From positions 65,229-129,228 of the forward strand of contig CAJTPN010000011.1 in assembly GCA_910578185.1 (NCBI GenBank): DNA of 64,000 nucleotides, written 5' to 3'. The position numbers and the translations under genes are program-made. Under the pieces are notes generated by a model. The model was not told the DNA's origin, made no database searches, and saw nothing but the letters and a program-made list of their open reading frames with translations. The DNA comes from an uncultured Acetatifactor sp. (GTDB lineage: Bacteria > Bacillota > Clostridia > Lachnospirales > Lachnospiraceae). This document shows, in pieces, positions 15,878-24,944 of this stretch. Positions within the stretch are counted from its first letter, which is position 1. The number at the start of each line of letters is the position of its first letter.

Positions 15878-18800
15878 TCAATTTGCAGGCATGACTTCAA
15901 CCTTTAATACATTGCCATAATACCTGTAAGCACCGTAAGCGTCGACCCGATACGAAGTTCCCGCCACATTCTGAAGTTCCTGGCCAAAGTTATTGACACT
16001 TGTGGTATCCCAGGAAGCTCCCTCCCTGGTAACCCAGAAAGTATACACAGAATGAGGAGAATTTTTATCCTGAGCCAACACGTTCCGAAGCAGCGCCACG
16101 GTATCGGTCTGTGAAACCTCATAACTGGTATCCAGGAACTCCTTCCGCTTGGAAGCATCCGAATAACTGCTGTAAATAGAGACTCTCAGCTTTTTCCAAT
16201 ACTCTCCGTCAGCTCCGTAGTCCTGGGAATCAAAATTTACATAATAAATACTCCCGTATTTCCAATGATTTAACTGCCTGTAAAAGTCCGATTTCTCCTC
16301 CTCCGTCCACTGGTGATCTGTACCAATATAAAAATTGGTATAGAAACTGTACCCCAGATCATCTTCCTTTAAAGCCTCGCTCTTTAACCTGTCCCGAATA
16401 AATTCCACTGCGCCCTGCTGGGCAATCAACTCCCCCTTGGCATCCTGAAAACTGTCATAATATGTTCTCACTGAGATCAGGACGGCATCCTCATATATCA
16501 TTGGAGATAAATAGTATAAATCACAATATGGATGGTAATATCTGGCTTTATTGGTAAGCTCTGACACGGCATCCAACACATCGTCCTTCACCCATGGCCT
16601 GCCCCCCTCAGGATAAATGACAAAGGCGTATTTCGCATTCCGATTCACCGCTGTACCCTGTCGAACCAGATGCCTTCCAATGGTTTCCGCCCCATTGTCA
16701 AATGTTATTTGGGTGATCTCCGTTCCCATAAAAGAATTCTTAAAAGCCTCGTAATTATCATACGCGCCATACAGTTGTATCAGGTCAAAATTCTCGAAGC
16801 AATTAGCCTGATAGCCATATGCATTTGCCCAGATGCTTCTGGAACATATGTTTGCATATACTTGATAATATTCCTCATTTGTATGAGAATCACTGATACG
16901 GAAGGCAATTTTCTTTCTGTCCACCTGTTCGACATTTTCTCTTATATATAAAAGCATTCTGTCCGCAAGGTCTTCAAAAGAAACATCATACACCTCTTCC
17001 CCCACGTACATCTTCTCAAATTCCTCATAACTGTCATAACTTCCCCGCATAAGAACCATAACAATATCTTCATAACAGATAACGTTTCGGTAATACCCAT
17101 TTGCGGCAAAACTCTTTTGGGATATATCTTTTATCGCCTGATACACCTCTTGATATGTAAGGCTTCGATCATCTAATATAAAAGTAAACCTTTTTTCTTT
17201 ATTGAGATCCCGTATATTCTGGTCTGCAGCCTGAATTAAGCGCTCCTCTAATTCTCCTATGGAAACCGTTTGTACCACATGCCCTATCCTGTCCTTCTCG
17301 AACTCCTGATAGTTGTCAAACGTTCCCCGCACCTGAATCACCGTTCTGTCTCTAAAGATCTTTATTTGATAGCTATATGCCTGGGACATATAGCTTCTAT
17401 TACGTAATTTATTTATCACATTATAATAGTCTTCTTGCGTTCGCCCAGAATCTGCTATGGAAAAGGCAAAAACTTTCTCCTTATTTATCTCTTTGATATT
17501 TTGTCCCACAAACTCAAACAGTCTTCCCTCCAGCTCTTCAAAAGAAACCTTGAAGATCTCATCTCCAATCTGTTCTTTTTCATATTCCTGATAACTGTCA
17601 TATTCGCCAATGAGACGAATCACACCGCTATTCTCCGAATGATAAGCCTTAAAGTTAAATGCATTATAGTAAGGAGAAATGTCAAACCAATTATTCAGCA
17701 CATCGGATGCCTTCCTGGCAGCCGTTGAATTCACATAGAAGGCAATCATTTTGTTTTTATTAACCTGTCTGACTTCTTCCTCCAGGATATCCGCTATCCT
17801 GTCTTCTGCTCCGTCTGCGTCCAAATAATAAGTGGTCTCACCCATCCATCTGGTTCCCTCGGCTGTCTGGGAATAGTCTCCCGCCTCATGACCAAAGAAC
17901 CAGGTTGGTACATTGAAATAAGTGTACAGAGTACGGCCCTGCTGATCCGGCACAGGATCATCCCACGTTACGTCCACCATATACCACTCTCCGTCCAGGC
18001 GAACCCTGTTCCAGGCATGGTTCAGCTCAAAGGATGTAATCATTTCACACTCAATCCCCAGCATTTCCATAAACATTTTAAACGTAACTGCATAGCCGTT
18101 GCAGACAGCCATTTTATTCACCAACACGCCCCTGATGCCATAAGAATCCGGGGGAATGGTATTGTTGTTAAAGTTATCATAATCATATTCACAGTTTAAC
18201 AGCATGTAATCATGAATCGCCTTTTCCTGCAAAAAGGGGGTATCAAACTGCAGCGCGTAATCCAAGTAAGCCTTTACACCCTCATATACAGGCATGTCTT
18301 CTCCTGAAATTCCCGACAGATCCTGACTCCTGTAAGCATACTCATACTTGTAATAAGGACTGCTCTGAGGAAGATTGCACTGACTCTCATTTCTCTCCAG
18401 GACACCCGTAATTTCATTAAAGACATACCATACGCCTTCAATGTTGGCTCTGCCTTTGGCCATGGTACCATAGGTATAATCAAAGAAATAAGTACCGTTC
18501 CCATTAGTCTGCCAGCCCTTTACCATATGGCCGTTTTCGTCATAACGCACCCATTTTCCCGTTCCGGTTTCCGGATCTCCGGCCCATTGGCCAGCCTCCG
18601 ACTCCTGGTATACGTCCTTGCTGACAGCCATCTTGCCGCCGTCTACGGCATCCAGCCAATACCACGCATCCGAACCGGGATCATAGATCTCTTTGCCCCG
18701 GCCTTCCGTACCCTGTCTTACGCCATTCTCATACCAAAATTTATTTCCATCAATTATGACCCAGCCATCCTGTACAGGATCCGGCTGTAAAATACCCGTA

Positions 18801-19246
18801 ATAAAATCAAAAGTATATTCCCTGCCCTCAATGGAAACCGTTCCCTTCGCCATGGTACCATAGGTATAATCAAAGAAATAAGTGCCGTTCCCATTAGTCT
18901 GCCAGCCCTTTATCATATGGCCGTTTTCGTCATAACGCACCCATTTTCCAATTCCGGTCTCCGGATCCTCGGCCCATTGGCCAGCCTCCGACTCCTGGTA
19001 TACGTCCTTGCTGACAGCCATCTTACCGCCGTCTACGGCATCCAGCCAATACCACGCATCCGAACCGGGATCATAGATCTCTTTGCCCCGGCCTTCCGTA
19101 CCCTGCCTTATGCCATTCTCATACCAGTACTTTACACCGTTCTCTTCCTCCCAGCCAAAATCTACAGCTGCATGAGAAGAAAACGTCCCCAACCCAAGGG
19201 GCAGTATCAAAAGTGCCGCACTTAAGAACCATTTTTGCTTTTTCAT
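15878..19246 (-). CDS. Secreted transglutaminase-like protein with wall-binding-type repeats and a long repeat array
   Basis: About 1122 residues. A signal peptide (KKQK, hydrophobic core, cleavage near SSHA-A) is followed by two nearly identical 130-residue modules (about residues 30-290). They are rich in W/Y/G (YWYENGIRQG, GGKMAVSKDVY, IKGWQTNGNGTYFFDYTYG) and resemble choline- or wall-binding repeat modules. Next comes a transglutaminase-like domain with the expected Cys-His-Asp order: AVCNGYAVTFKMFM, ELNHAWNRV, MVDVTWDDP. The rest is five to seven degenerate repeats of about 90 residues with the recurring pattern [Y/F]D[S/N]YEEFEK..G.E....SFE.L..R. I do not recognise this repeat. An ATG at 19246 and a GTG at 19249 are both possible starts behind AAAGGA. 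It is monocistronic with its own promoter. A surface peptidase-like or crosslinking role is inferred. Confidence 0.75.
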   Translation of the reverse strand: MKKQKWFLSAALLILPLGLGTFSSHAAVDFGWEEENGVKYWYENGIRQGTEGRGKEIYDPGSDAWYWLDAVDGGKMAVSKDVYQESEAGQWAEDPETGIGKWVRYDENGHMIKGWQTNGNGTYFFDYTYGTMAKGTVSIEGREYTFDFITGILQPDPVQDGWVIIDGNKFWYENGVRQGTEGRGKEIYDPGSDAWYWLDAVDGGKMAVSKDVYQESEAGQWAGDPETGTGKWVRYDENGHMVKGWQTNGNGTYFFDYTYGTMAKGRANIEGVWYVFNEITGVLERNESQCNLPQSSPYYKYEYAYRSQDLSGISGEDMPVYEGVKAYLDYALQFDTPFLQEKAIHDYMLLNCEYDYDNFNNNTIPPDSYGIRGVLVNKMAVCNGYAVTFKMFMEMLGIECEMITSFELNHAWNRVRLDGEWYMVDVTWDDPVPDQQGRTLYTYFNVPTWFFGHEAGDYSQTAEGTRWMGETTYYLDADGAEDRIADILEEEVRQVNKNKMIAFYVNSTAARKASDVLNNWFDISPYYNAFNFKAYHSENSGVIRLIGEYDSYQEYEKEQIGDEIFKVSFEELEGRLFEFVGQNIKEINKEKVFAFSIADSGRTQEDYYNVINKLRNRSYMSQAYSYQIKIFRDRTVIQVRGTFDNYQEFEKDRIGHVVQTVSIGELEERLIQAADQNIRDLNKEKRFTFILDDRSLTYQEVYQAIKDISQKSFAANGYYRNVICYEDIVMVLMRGSYDSYEEFEKMYVGEEVYDVSFEDLADRMLLYIRENVEQVDRKKIAFRISDSHTNEEYYQVYANICSRSIWANAYGYQANCFENFDLIQLYGAYDNYEAFKNSFMGTEITQITFDNGAETIGRHLVRQGTAVNRNAKYAFVIYPEGGRPWVKDDVLDAVSELTNKARYYHPYCDLYYLSPMIYEDAVLISVRTYYDSFQDAKGELIAQQGAVEFIRDRLKSEALKEDDLGYSFYTNFYIGTDHQWTEEEKSDFYRQLNHWKYGSIYYVNFDSQDYGADGEYWKKLRVSIYSSYSDASKRKEFLDTSYEVSQTDTVALLRNVLAQDKNSPHSVYTFWVTREGASWDTTSVNNFGQELQNVAGTSYRVDAYGAYRYYGNVLKVEVMPAN
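18461..19130 (-). repeat. Tandem duplication of a 390-bp coding module
   Basis: The segment starting at 18461 recurs at 18851 (period 390 bp, 130 codons). Stretches of over 100 bp are identical or differ by a few bases. The high identity points to recent duplication or gene conversion inside the surface-protein gene. Confidence 0.85.
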
Positions 19247-19308
19247 CACCTTAAATCCTTTCCGTAATAAATCTAAAACCCCTGACTCTATATTTACTTC
19301 ACAAGTCC

Positions 19309-19337
19309 ATTATACGTGATTGAAAATTTGGAAGCAA
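19309..19337 (-). promoter_or_regulatory. Promoter of the secreted transglutaminase-like gene
   Basis: Minus strand TTGCTT (19337-19332), 17-bp spacer, TATAAT (19314-19309), about 60 bp before the start codon. Confidence 0.6.
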
Positions 19338-19402
19338 TAGATAATATTACCATTTTTTAAGTCCATACCATGTCTCCAAACAAATTTTCTCACTAATTAC
19401 AA

Positions 19403-19444
19403 GACGGCCGCTTTCAAGATTCTATAATCATGAAAGCGACCGCC
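19403..19444 (-). terminator. Hairpin after the two-ABC-transporter unit
   Basis: A 13-bp stem with one mismatch or G-U pair (cggtcgctttca type arms), followed on the minus strand by a T-containing tract. It lies 60 bp past the stop of the second ABC gene. Confidence 0.55.
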
Positions 19445-19505
19445 CTGTATTGACGCCATATCTTTCTTTTATGAAATGCCCCGAACCTGATGGCTCGGCA
19501 ACGGC

Positions 19506-21311
19506 TCAATACCATTTTGCCTGTTCCTGCCAAATCCGGCTGTACTCACCACCTGCCTGCTGTAACTGTTCGTGTGTGCCGCATTCCACCACACGTCCCT
19601 CCTTCATAACCACTATCTTATCGGCGCTGCGGCAGATGCCCACCCTGTGAGAGATGATAACGGAGGTCTTACCTTGTATTAACCCCAGAAACTTGGTAAG
19701 AATATCATACTCCATCAAAGGGTCCAAGGCACTGGTGGGCTCGTCTAAAATGATCAGTTTGCTGTCCCTGAAAAGTCCTCTTGCAATCGCCACCTTCTGC
19801 CACTCACCGCCGGACAGCTCCCTGCCGCCGAATTCCCTTCCAAGCTGAATGTCCAATCCGCCGATACTCTGCACCAGTTCCTTTATATCCATAGTATCGA
19901 CTACATTTTCCAGACGCTTTTCATCCCCCATATATTTTAAATCGCTGATGGAGATATTTTCCCGCAGCGTAAAATTATAATGGACAAAGTCCTGTGGAAC
20001 CAGCGAAATATCACGATAAAAGCTGTTCTTGCGCAAATCGTCCACATTCTGTCCGTCATAGCAAACCGTTCCGGAGGAGGCACGATAGGAACCTGTCAAT
20101 ACCTTTGACAAAGTCGTCTTGCCGGAACCATTAACCCCTACTATAACCACATGTTCTCCCTTGTTGATATTCAAATTCACACCGTTTAAAGCATCCTTCT
20201 CGGAACCGCAATAACGGAAATGTACATCTCGAAGTTGGATTTCTTTCTCAAAGGGCTGATACTCTTTTTCGCCGTCCGTTTCCGTCTCCGTCTGAAAAAA
20301 ATCATAATACTCTTCCACAAAGTGATACGAATTGGCAAAATCTCCTATCTTATTCCCCAGTCTCATCAGTTCGCTTTGCAGAATGGCAAAAGCCGAAAGG
20401 CATGCCGCAAACTGGCCTACGGCTATTTTTTCCTGAAGCATCAAAAACAGAGCAATGGCAATATTAGCTGCATAACAGGCATTCTTGATAATGGCATCCA
20501 GACTGCTTAGCTTCAGCGCTCTCAGTTCTACCTCCTGCATATCCCGCATGGTCTTTACATTAGCTTCCACCCACAATTTTTTCAGGTATCTGCCAAACCC
20601 CATTGACCTCATTTCCTTAACAGATTCTTTCTTGCAAAACTGTACCCATAGATACTGCATTCTGCGTCTGATACCAGACTGGGTCCGATAGACGGTTGCT
20701 CTGCGCTTTTCGGAGAGCAGCGTCACCACCAGATGCGGAATGCATCCAACCACCGCGCCAGGTATAAGCCATACAGAAAACCTGCCCACCACAAAAACAG
20801 TACTGATACAGATTAAAGTGGCTTCCGTTATCATAAAGACATTGGACAACATTTTACTTCCCGCCATCTCATCGGAATATGCTGCATCCGCCTTTTGAAA
20901 GGTGTCCAAAATCTGTGAGTCCTCCAGAGCTTCCAACCGGACTTTCTGTGCATGCTCAAACATGTTCCACCCATAACAGGACTCTTTTTTGCAGTCATTG
21001 TATATGGTCGTCCCTCTTGTTATGATGGAAGACAACGCAGGCAGGCCGATACAAAGACACAAAAAAAAGATATTCCTGTTAAAATCAATTCTGTTGATCC
21101 CGTTCAAATCTGCGGCAAGCTCACAGATATCCGCTATCAAAATGGGCTGCCACACCGCCAATACGCCTTCCACCAAACTTACCGCCAGCTTTCCCAAAAA
21201 CATCAGCGGCGTAAACCGTAAAATATCACGAAAACAATATCCAATATAACGAATCATTTTAAATTTCTGTCTCTGTTCCATAATTGTCCCGGTTCCCTTC
21301 TTGATCGTCAT
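19506..21311 (-). CDS. ABC exporter, fused permease and ATPase
   Basis: About 600 residues: an N-terminal membrane domain with several hydrophobic segments, then an ABC ATPase with Walker A VGVNGSGKTTLSK, signature ELSGGEWQKVAIARGL, Walker B KLIILDEPTSALD and switch ISHR. This is the half-exporter layout (type IV fold). It begins 5 bp after the stop of the other half-exporter gene, so the two likely form a heterodimer. The start is uncertain: a TTG at 21320 overlaps the previous stop, ATG 21311 is used here, and ATG 21281 (MEQRQKFK) is also plausible. Downstream of the LytTR two-component genes, it may export a peptide or give peptide resistance. Confidence 0.8.
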   Translation of the reverse strand: MTIKKGTGTIMEQRQKFKMIRYIGYCFRDILRFTPLMFLGKLAVSLVEGVLAVWQPILIADICELAADLNGINRIDFNRNIFFLCLCIGLPALSSIITRGTTIYNDCKKESCYGWNMFEHAQKVRLEALEDSQILDTFQKADAAYSDEMAGSKMLSNVFMITEATLICISTVFVVGRFSVWLIPGAVVGCIPHLVVTLLSEKRRATVYRTQSGIRRRMQYLWVQFCKKESVKEMRSMGFGRYLKKLWVEANVKTMRDMQEVELRALKLSSLDAIIKNACYAANIAIALFLMLQEKIAVGQFAACLSAFAILQSELMRLGNKIGDFANSYHFVEEYYDFFQTETETDGEKEYQPFEKEIQLRDVHFRYCGSEKDALNGVNLNINKGEHVVIVGVNGSGKTTLSKVLTGSYRASSGTVCYDGQNVDDLRKNSFYRDISLVPQDFVHYNFTLRENISISDLKYMGDEKRLENVVDTMDIKELVQSIGGLDIQLGREFGGRELSGGEWQKVAIARGLFRDSKLIILDEPTSALDPLMEYDILTKFLGLIQGKTSVIISHRVGICRSADKIVVMKEGRVVECGTHEQLQQAGGEYSRIWQEQAKWY

Positions 21312-21316
21312 TCCAC

Positions 21317-23179
21317 TCAAACTGCATCCACGGTATGCTCCGCATCCATGGTACGCTCCGCATCCATGGTACGCTCCGCATCCATGGTACGCTCCGCATC
21401 CATGGTACGCTCCGCGTACCAGGAGCTTTGTGCCAGATACATGGTACGGTAAAGTCCTTCCTCCTGCATCAGCTGTTCGTGACTGCCGTGTTGAACGATT
21501 CGTCCACCGTCCAACACCATGATGCGGTCCGCCATTTTTGCGCTGGCCAGGCGATGAGAAATCATAATGGTTCCGTTCTTATGAAAAATCCTTGCGAAAT
21601 TTTCATACATATTACTTTCCGCGATGGGATCCAGGGATGCGGTAGGTTCATCCAACACACAAAACGCTGCATCTGCAAGAAAAGCCCTGGCAATCGCCAC
21701 TCTCTGCCATTGTCCCTTGGACAAATCTTTTCCGTCTTCCTCCAAATGACCCAGGTTGCGTTCCAAACCTTTTTCCTCGGCGGTATACAAGACTTCCGCC
21801 CCCGCCATTTGAAGCGCTTCCATAATCTGTCCGTCCTGGTCTAACTTGTCAATATTTCCCAAGGCTACGTTTTCCCTCAAGGTCAGCTCATAGCCCTGAA
21901 AATCCTGAAAGACCACAGACAAAAGTTTTCTGCGCAGGTTTTCGGACAAGTCCCTCACATCCACGCCTCCTATCAACACTCGTCCGCTGTCAGGTGCATA
22001 GAGTCCATAAAGCAGTTTGATCATGGTGGATTTGCCCGCGCCGTTTTCCCCTACGAAGGCCACCCTCTCCCCTTCTTTAATTCGGAAAGTCACATGACTC
22101 AATATTTCTCTGTCCGTTCCCGGATAAGTAAAGCTCACGTTCTCAAACGCAATATCTTTATGGGAAACCTGCTCCACACTTCCGTAGTATTCTTTCTCCG
22201 GAAGTGACATAAATTCCCGATAAAATTCTATATCCAGTGCAAACCGGATGGCATCGGCCATAAACCATGCAGAACCGTTTACCTTTCCCGTAAGAGAACC
22301 AATGGAACTGATGGCCGCCACAAACTCGCCCAGGGTAACGGCGCCGTGCATCAGCGAGTAGGCAAGCATTACAATAATAAAAACATAATAAACCAGATTG
22401 AGCAGTTTACCAATACCCTCCAGAATCAGAACTCTGACCCCTCCCTTTTTCATCTCTGCTTCCACTCTGCCGCTGGCATCTTTCCATTTATCCCCAATCA
22501 ATGACTGGCTGCCAAAAACCTTCATTTCATACATGGCATGTTTGCTGCGGATCAGTTGTTTTAAATCCTTCATCCTGCGTCTCTCCTCGGTGGTACCCCA
22601 CAGGACATGATGATAATGTTTGGTAGAAAGAAAATTTAAAGTAATCATCGGTATGGCAATTACAAATAATCCTATCCCTATCCACACAGAAATGGTCATG
22701 TACACACCAAGCACAAATAAAATAGACAGCAAGGTCTGCAGGGACAGCATTGCCCTGTCAAAGCATCTCGTTATATTGAACCATGGAGAATTGCTGATCC
22801 TCTGCAGCACCTCCTGGGTATCTTTTGACTCAAATGCGGCATAGTCTAATTTTTGCAGCTTTTCCATAACATCCGCTGCAACATGCCTGGTCATCTTGGT
22901 TTCTATCACTTTATTTTCATATGCTCCAAACCGCTGAAGCACAATCCAAAAAAATAAAAGCGCAACAAGGGCTATGCCGTTTATCATAATGGATTCCAGC
23001 GCTTCCGGTCTACCGCTCACATAGGCCATACCGCTGTCCACCACGTTTTTCACCAAAATAATCTGTATCCCGCTGAATGTTCCGGCTCCAAAAAAACCTA
23101 CTATATAGAAAAGAGCATTCCATGGGGTGTATCGAAATATCAGTCCGACAGAAAACAAAAAATTTCGTATCACCTTCAT
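21317..23179 (-). CDS. ABC exporter, fused permease and ATPase, with repetitive C-terminal tail
   Basis: A 620-residue half-exporter. The membrane domain is followed by Walker A VGENGAGKSTMIKLLYG, signature LSKGQWQRVAIARAFL, Walker B FCVLDEPTASLD and ISHR. The ATPase domain ends near residue 585, after which the protein carries a tail of six-residue repeats (AERTMD, four times, then AEHTVD) made by an 18-bp tandem repeat. GGGAGG precedes the ATG at 23179. It is probably partner of the next gene in a heterodimer and is transcribed from a promoter between it and the histidine kinase gene. Confidence 0.82.
   Translation of the reverse strand: MKVIRNFLFSVGLIFRYTPWNALFYIVGFFGAGTFSGIQIILVKNVVDSGMAYVSGRPEALESIMINGIALVALLFFWIVLQRFGAYENKVIETKMTRHVAADVMEKLQKLDYAAFESKDTQEVLQRISNSPWFNITRCFDRAMLSLQTLLSILFVLGVYMTISVWIGIGLFVIAIPMITLNFLSTKHYHHVLWGTTEERRRMKDLKQLIRSKHAMYEMKVFGSQSLIGDKWKDASGRVEAEMKKGGVRVLILEGIGKLLNLVYYVFIIVMLAYSLMHGAVTLGEFVAAISSIGSLTGKVNGSAWFMADAIRFALDIEFYREFMSLPEKEYYGSVEQVSHKDIAFENVSFTYPGTDREILSHVTFRIKEGERVAFVGENGAGKSTMIKLLYGLYAPDSGRVLIGGVDVRDLSENLRRKLLSVVFQDFQGYELTLRENVALGNIDKLDQDGQIMEALQMAGAEVLYTAEEKGLERNLGHLEEDGKDLSKGQWQRVAIARAFLADAAFCVLDEPTASLDPIAESNMYENFARIFHKNGTIMISHRLASAKMADRIMVLDGGRIVQHGSHEQLMQEEGLYRTMYLAQSSWYAERTMDAERTMDAERTMDAERTMDAEHTVDAV
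21324..21413 (-). repeat. 18-bp minisatellite at the 3' end of the ABC gene
   Basis: Five consecutive 18-bp units (gcatccatggtacgctcc on the plus strand). Four are identical and the distal one has two changes. The units encode the hydrophilic AERTMD tail in frame, so copy-number changes would alter only tail length. Confidence 0.9.
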
Positions 23180-23316
23180 TCTATTTAACCTCCCGTATGT
23201 TATTATTTCATTATTGTTTTACCTTACCGCTGTTTCTGCGAATTTCACACCAGATCAGACAGATCGCAATTTTCACTTCCAAATAACAATATTTGCAAAT
23301 GACTCATTACTTTTTC

Positions 23317-23380
23317 ATTTTAACATGACCCTTTTCCTTTGTGTGATTCCTGTCACTTTCCGCAGCGTATCCGTAACTTT
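23317..23380 (-). promoter_or_regulatory. Candidate LytTR-regulated promoter of the ABC pair
   Basis: On the minus strand AAAGTTACG (23380-23372) and AAAGTGACA (23359-23351) repeat directly with a 21-bp period, that is 9-bp half-sites with a 12-bp gap, the layout bound by AgrA-like LytTR regulators. A -10-like TAAAAT (23322-23317) lies downstream with a poor -35, and the second half-site ends about 5 bp upstream of the -35 position, as expected for an activator. The regulator gene is in the same cluster. Confidence 0.45.
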
Positions 23381-24894
23381 CAGCACAATTCCTGCATTCT
23401 GACCACCACCTTGAATTCTCCGTTCTCATAATCTGTCACCAGAGAACCTCCGTATTGATGGGCAATCCGCTCCACACTCCGAAGCCCCAGCCCATGCCCC
23501 ACGCCATTCTCATAACCCTTTTTTTCCGACACAAATTCGTTGCCTTGCCGAACAGGTTCTAACGCCGAATTGATCACAGTCAAAAAATAAAAATTTTCCT
23601 GACGCTTCATGCGAATTACAATTTTGCCCTTCTCGAGCAGCTTCCCACAAGCTTCCATAGCATTATCCAAAAGATTTCCCAACACAGCGCACATGTCGAA
23701 AGCAGGTATGGTCATATCCGAAAGATCACAAATAAAAATGGAAATATCTATTTCTTTTCTTCTGGCCTGATAAACCTTATCACTTAATATGGCATCCACA
23801 GGAGTACATCCGGTCTTTGTAGGAATCATGCGAATTTCCACATCCCGCTTAAAGCTGTTTAAATAATCCGTCAATTCCAAAAGCCGTTCCTCTTTCGCCA
23901 AAATCTCCAACACACCAATATGATTTTTCAAATCATGCCATAATTCTCTGGTTCGTTGGTATTGCATATCTACATTTTTAAAATAGTCCGCCTGTCTCTG
24001 CTGCCGCATTGCAGCTACTGCCTGTACAGCCGATTGACTCCACATTTCACGCTTCCTTGTTTCCATGGGATAGCACCGTATTTCATGCCTGCTTTGCTTC
24101 GCAGAACGCCCCCTTGTTTTCTTCCCTGCATATTGGGCGGATCTGCTCAATATTTCCCATCGCTCATGTTCTGTAGAATTGCTCAATATTTCCATTCTCT
24201 CGTATTCTGTAGACCGGCTCAATGTTTCCTGTTCCTCATGTTGTGTAGTCACGCTCAATATTTCCTGTTTCTCATGTCTCACAGACCCACTAAACGTTTC
24301 CTGTTCCACGCTCCTTACATACTGACTCCAGATCAGAAACTCTCTTTGCTCTTTTTCTTTCCATCTGCTCAATTTCAGACAGAACAGAATAAAAAAAATC
24401 AACAAACACAGAACCTGACATCCCAGTGCTTTCCAGGTCTCCGTTTCATGAAAATAACTCCAGGTCAACCCAAGCAGTATCAAATTTGCCAAAGCGGATT
24501 CCCCCTCCGCTCTCACATGGAATCCCAGCTCCAGATTGCCCCAATCCCCTCTCTTTTCCACATACAACATACTTAACACGAGAAACAAAACAATCATACT
24601 TTCCGTAAAAAAGATTCTGACCCCAAGCAGAATGAAGCTGTTCTCCCCATCCACCTGAATTTCCCGCATAATGATTTCAACCAGCCTTATCATACCGAGA
24701 CTGTAAACAGCAAATTCCAACAACATCCAAAAAGCCACCAAACCTGACTCCTTGCTCACATATCCGTTTTGTTTCATCATTTCCGTATTAATATATTTTT
24801 CCTTTTTCTTACAGACATATAAAAAAAGGGCACCTGCCAATAACAGATTCCCTATCCACATCATCATATCCCCTATTTCAAATCCCTTATTCAT
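23380..24894 (-). CDS. GHKL sensor histidine kinase, AgrC-like
   Basis: A 504-residue membrane histidine kinase. The N-terminal half has about six hydrophobic segments. The kinase part has the H-box RELWHDLKNHIGVLEIL, N-box LGNLLDNAMEACGK and G-box GVGHGLGLRSVERIAHQ, the GHKL pattern of AgrC-type peptide sensors. Between the membrane part and the H-box lies an unusual run of five 12-residue repeats (type EILSRSTEHERW). ATG 24894 has AGGAG upstream and is preferred over a start five codons earlier. The response regulator gene lies 50 bp upstream in the same direction, and ABC exporters follow. Confidence 0.85.
   Translation of the reverse strand: MNKGFEIGDMMMWIGNLLLAGALFLYVCKKKEKYINTEMMKQNGYVSKESGLVAFWMLLEFAVYSLGMIRLVEIIMREIQVDGENSFILLGVRIFFTESMIVLFLVLSMLYVEKRGDWGNLELGFHVRAEGESALANLILLGLTWSYFHETETWKALGCQVLCLLIFFILFCLKLSRWKEKEQREFLIWSQYVRSVEQETFSGSVRHEKQEILSVTTQHEEQETLSRSTEYERMEILSNSTEHERWEILSRSAQYAGKKTRGRSAKQSRHEIRCYPMETRKREMWSQSAVQAVAAMRQQRQADYFKNVDMQYQRTRELWHDLKNHIGVLEILAKEERLLELTDYLNSFKRDVEIRMIPTKTGCTPVDAILSDKVYQARRKEIDISIFICDLSDMTIPAFDMCAVLGNLLDNAMEACGKLLEKGKIVIRMKRQENFYFLTVINSALEPVRQGNEFVSEKKGYENGVGHGLGLRSVERIAHQYGGSLVTDYENGEFKVVVRMQELC
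24133..24312 (-). repeat. 36-bp tandem repeat inside the histidine kinase gene
   Basis: Five degenerate units with period 36 bp; the landmark gctcaat or a variant recurs at 24145, 24181, 24217, 24253 and 24289. They encode 12-residue units rich in E, S, H and R in the linker before the phosphorylated His. Confidence 0.8.
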
Positions 24895-24944
24895 TTTATC
24901 TCCTGTCAATACTTTTTTATTTCCATAGACACAGAATTGTTTTC

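Noticed and set aside
21324..21413. Short regular repeats as a CRISPR array
   Set aside because: Units are 18 bp, contiguous without spacers, and lie within coding sequence.
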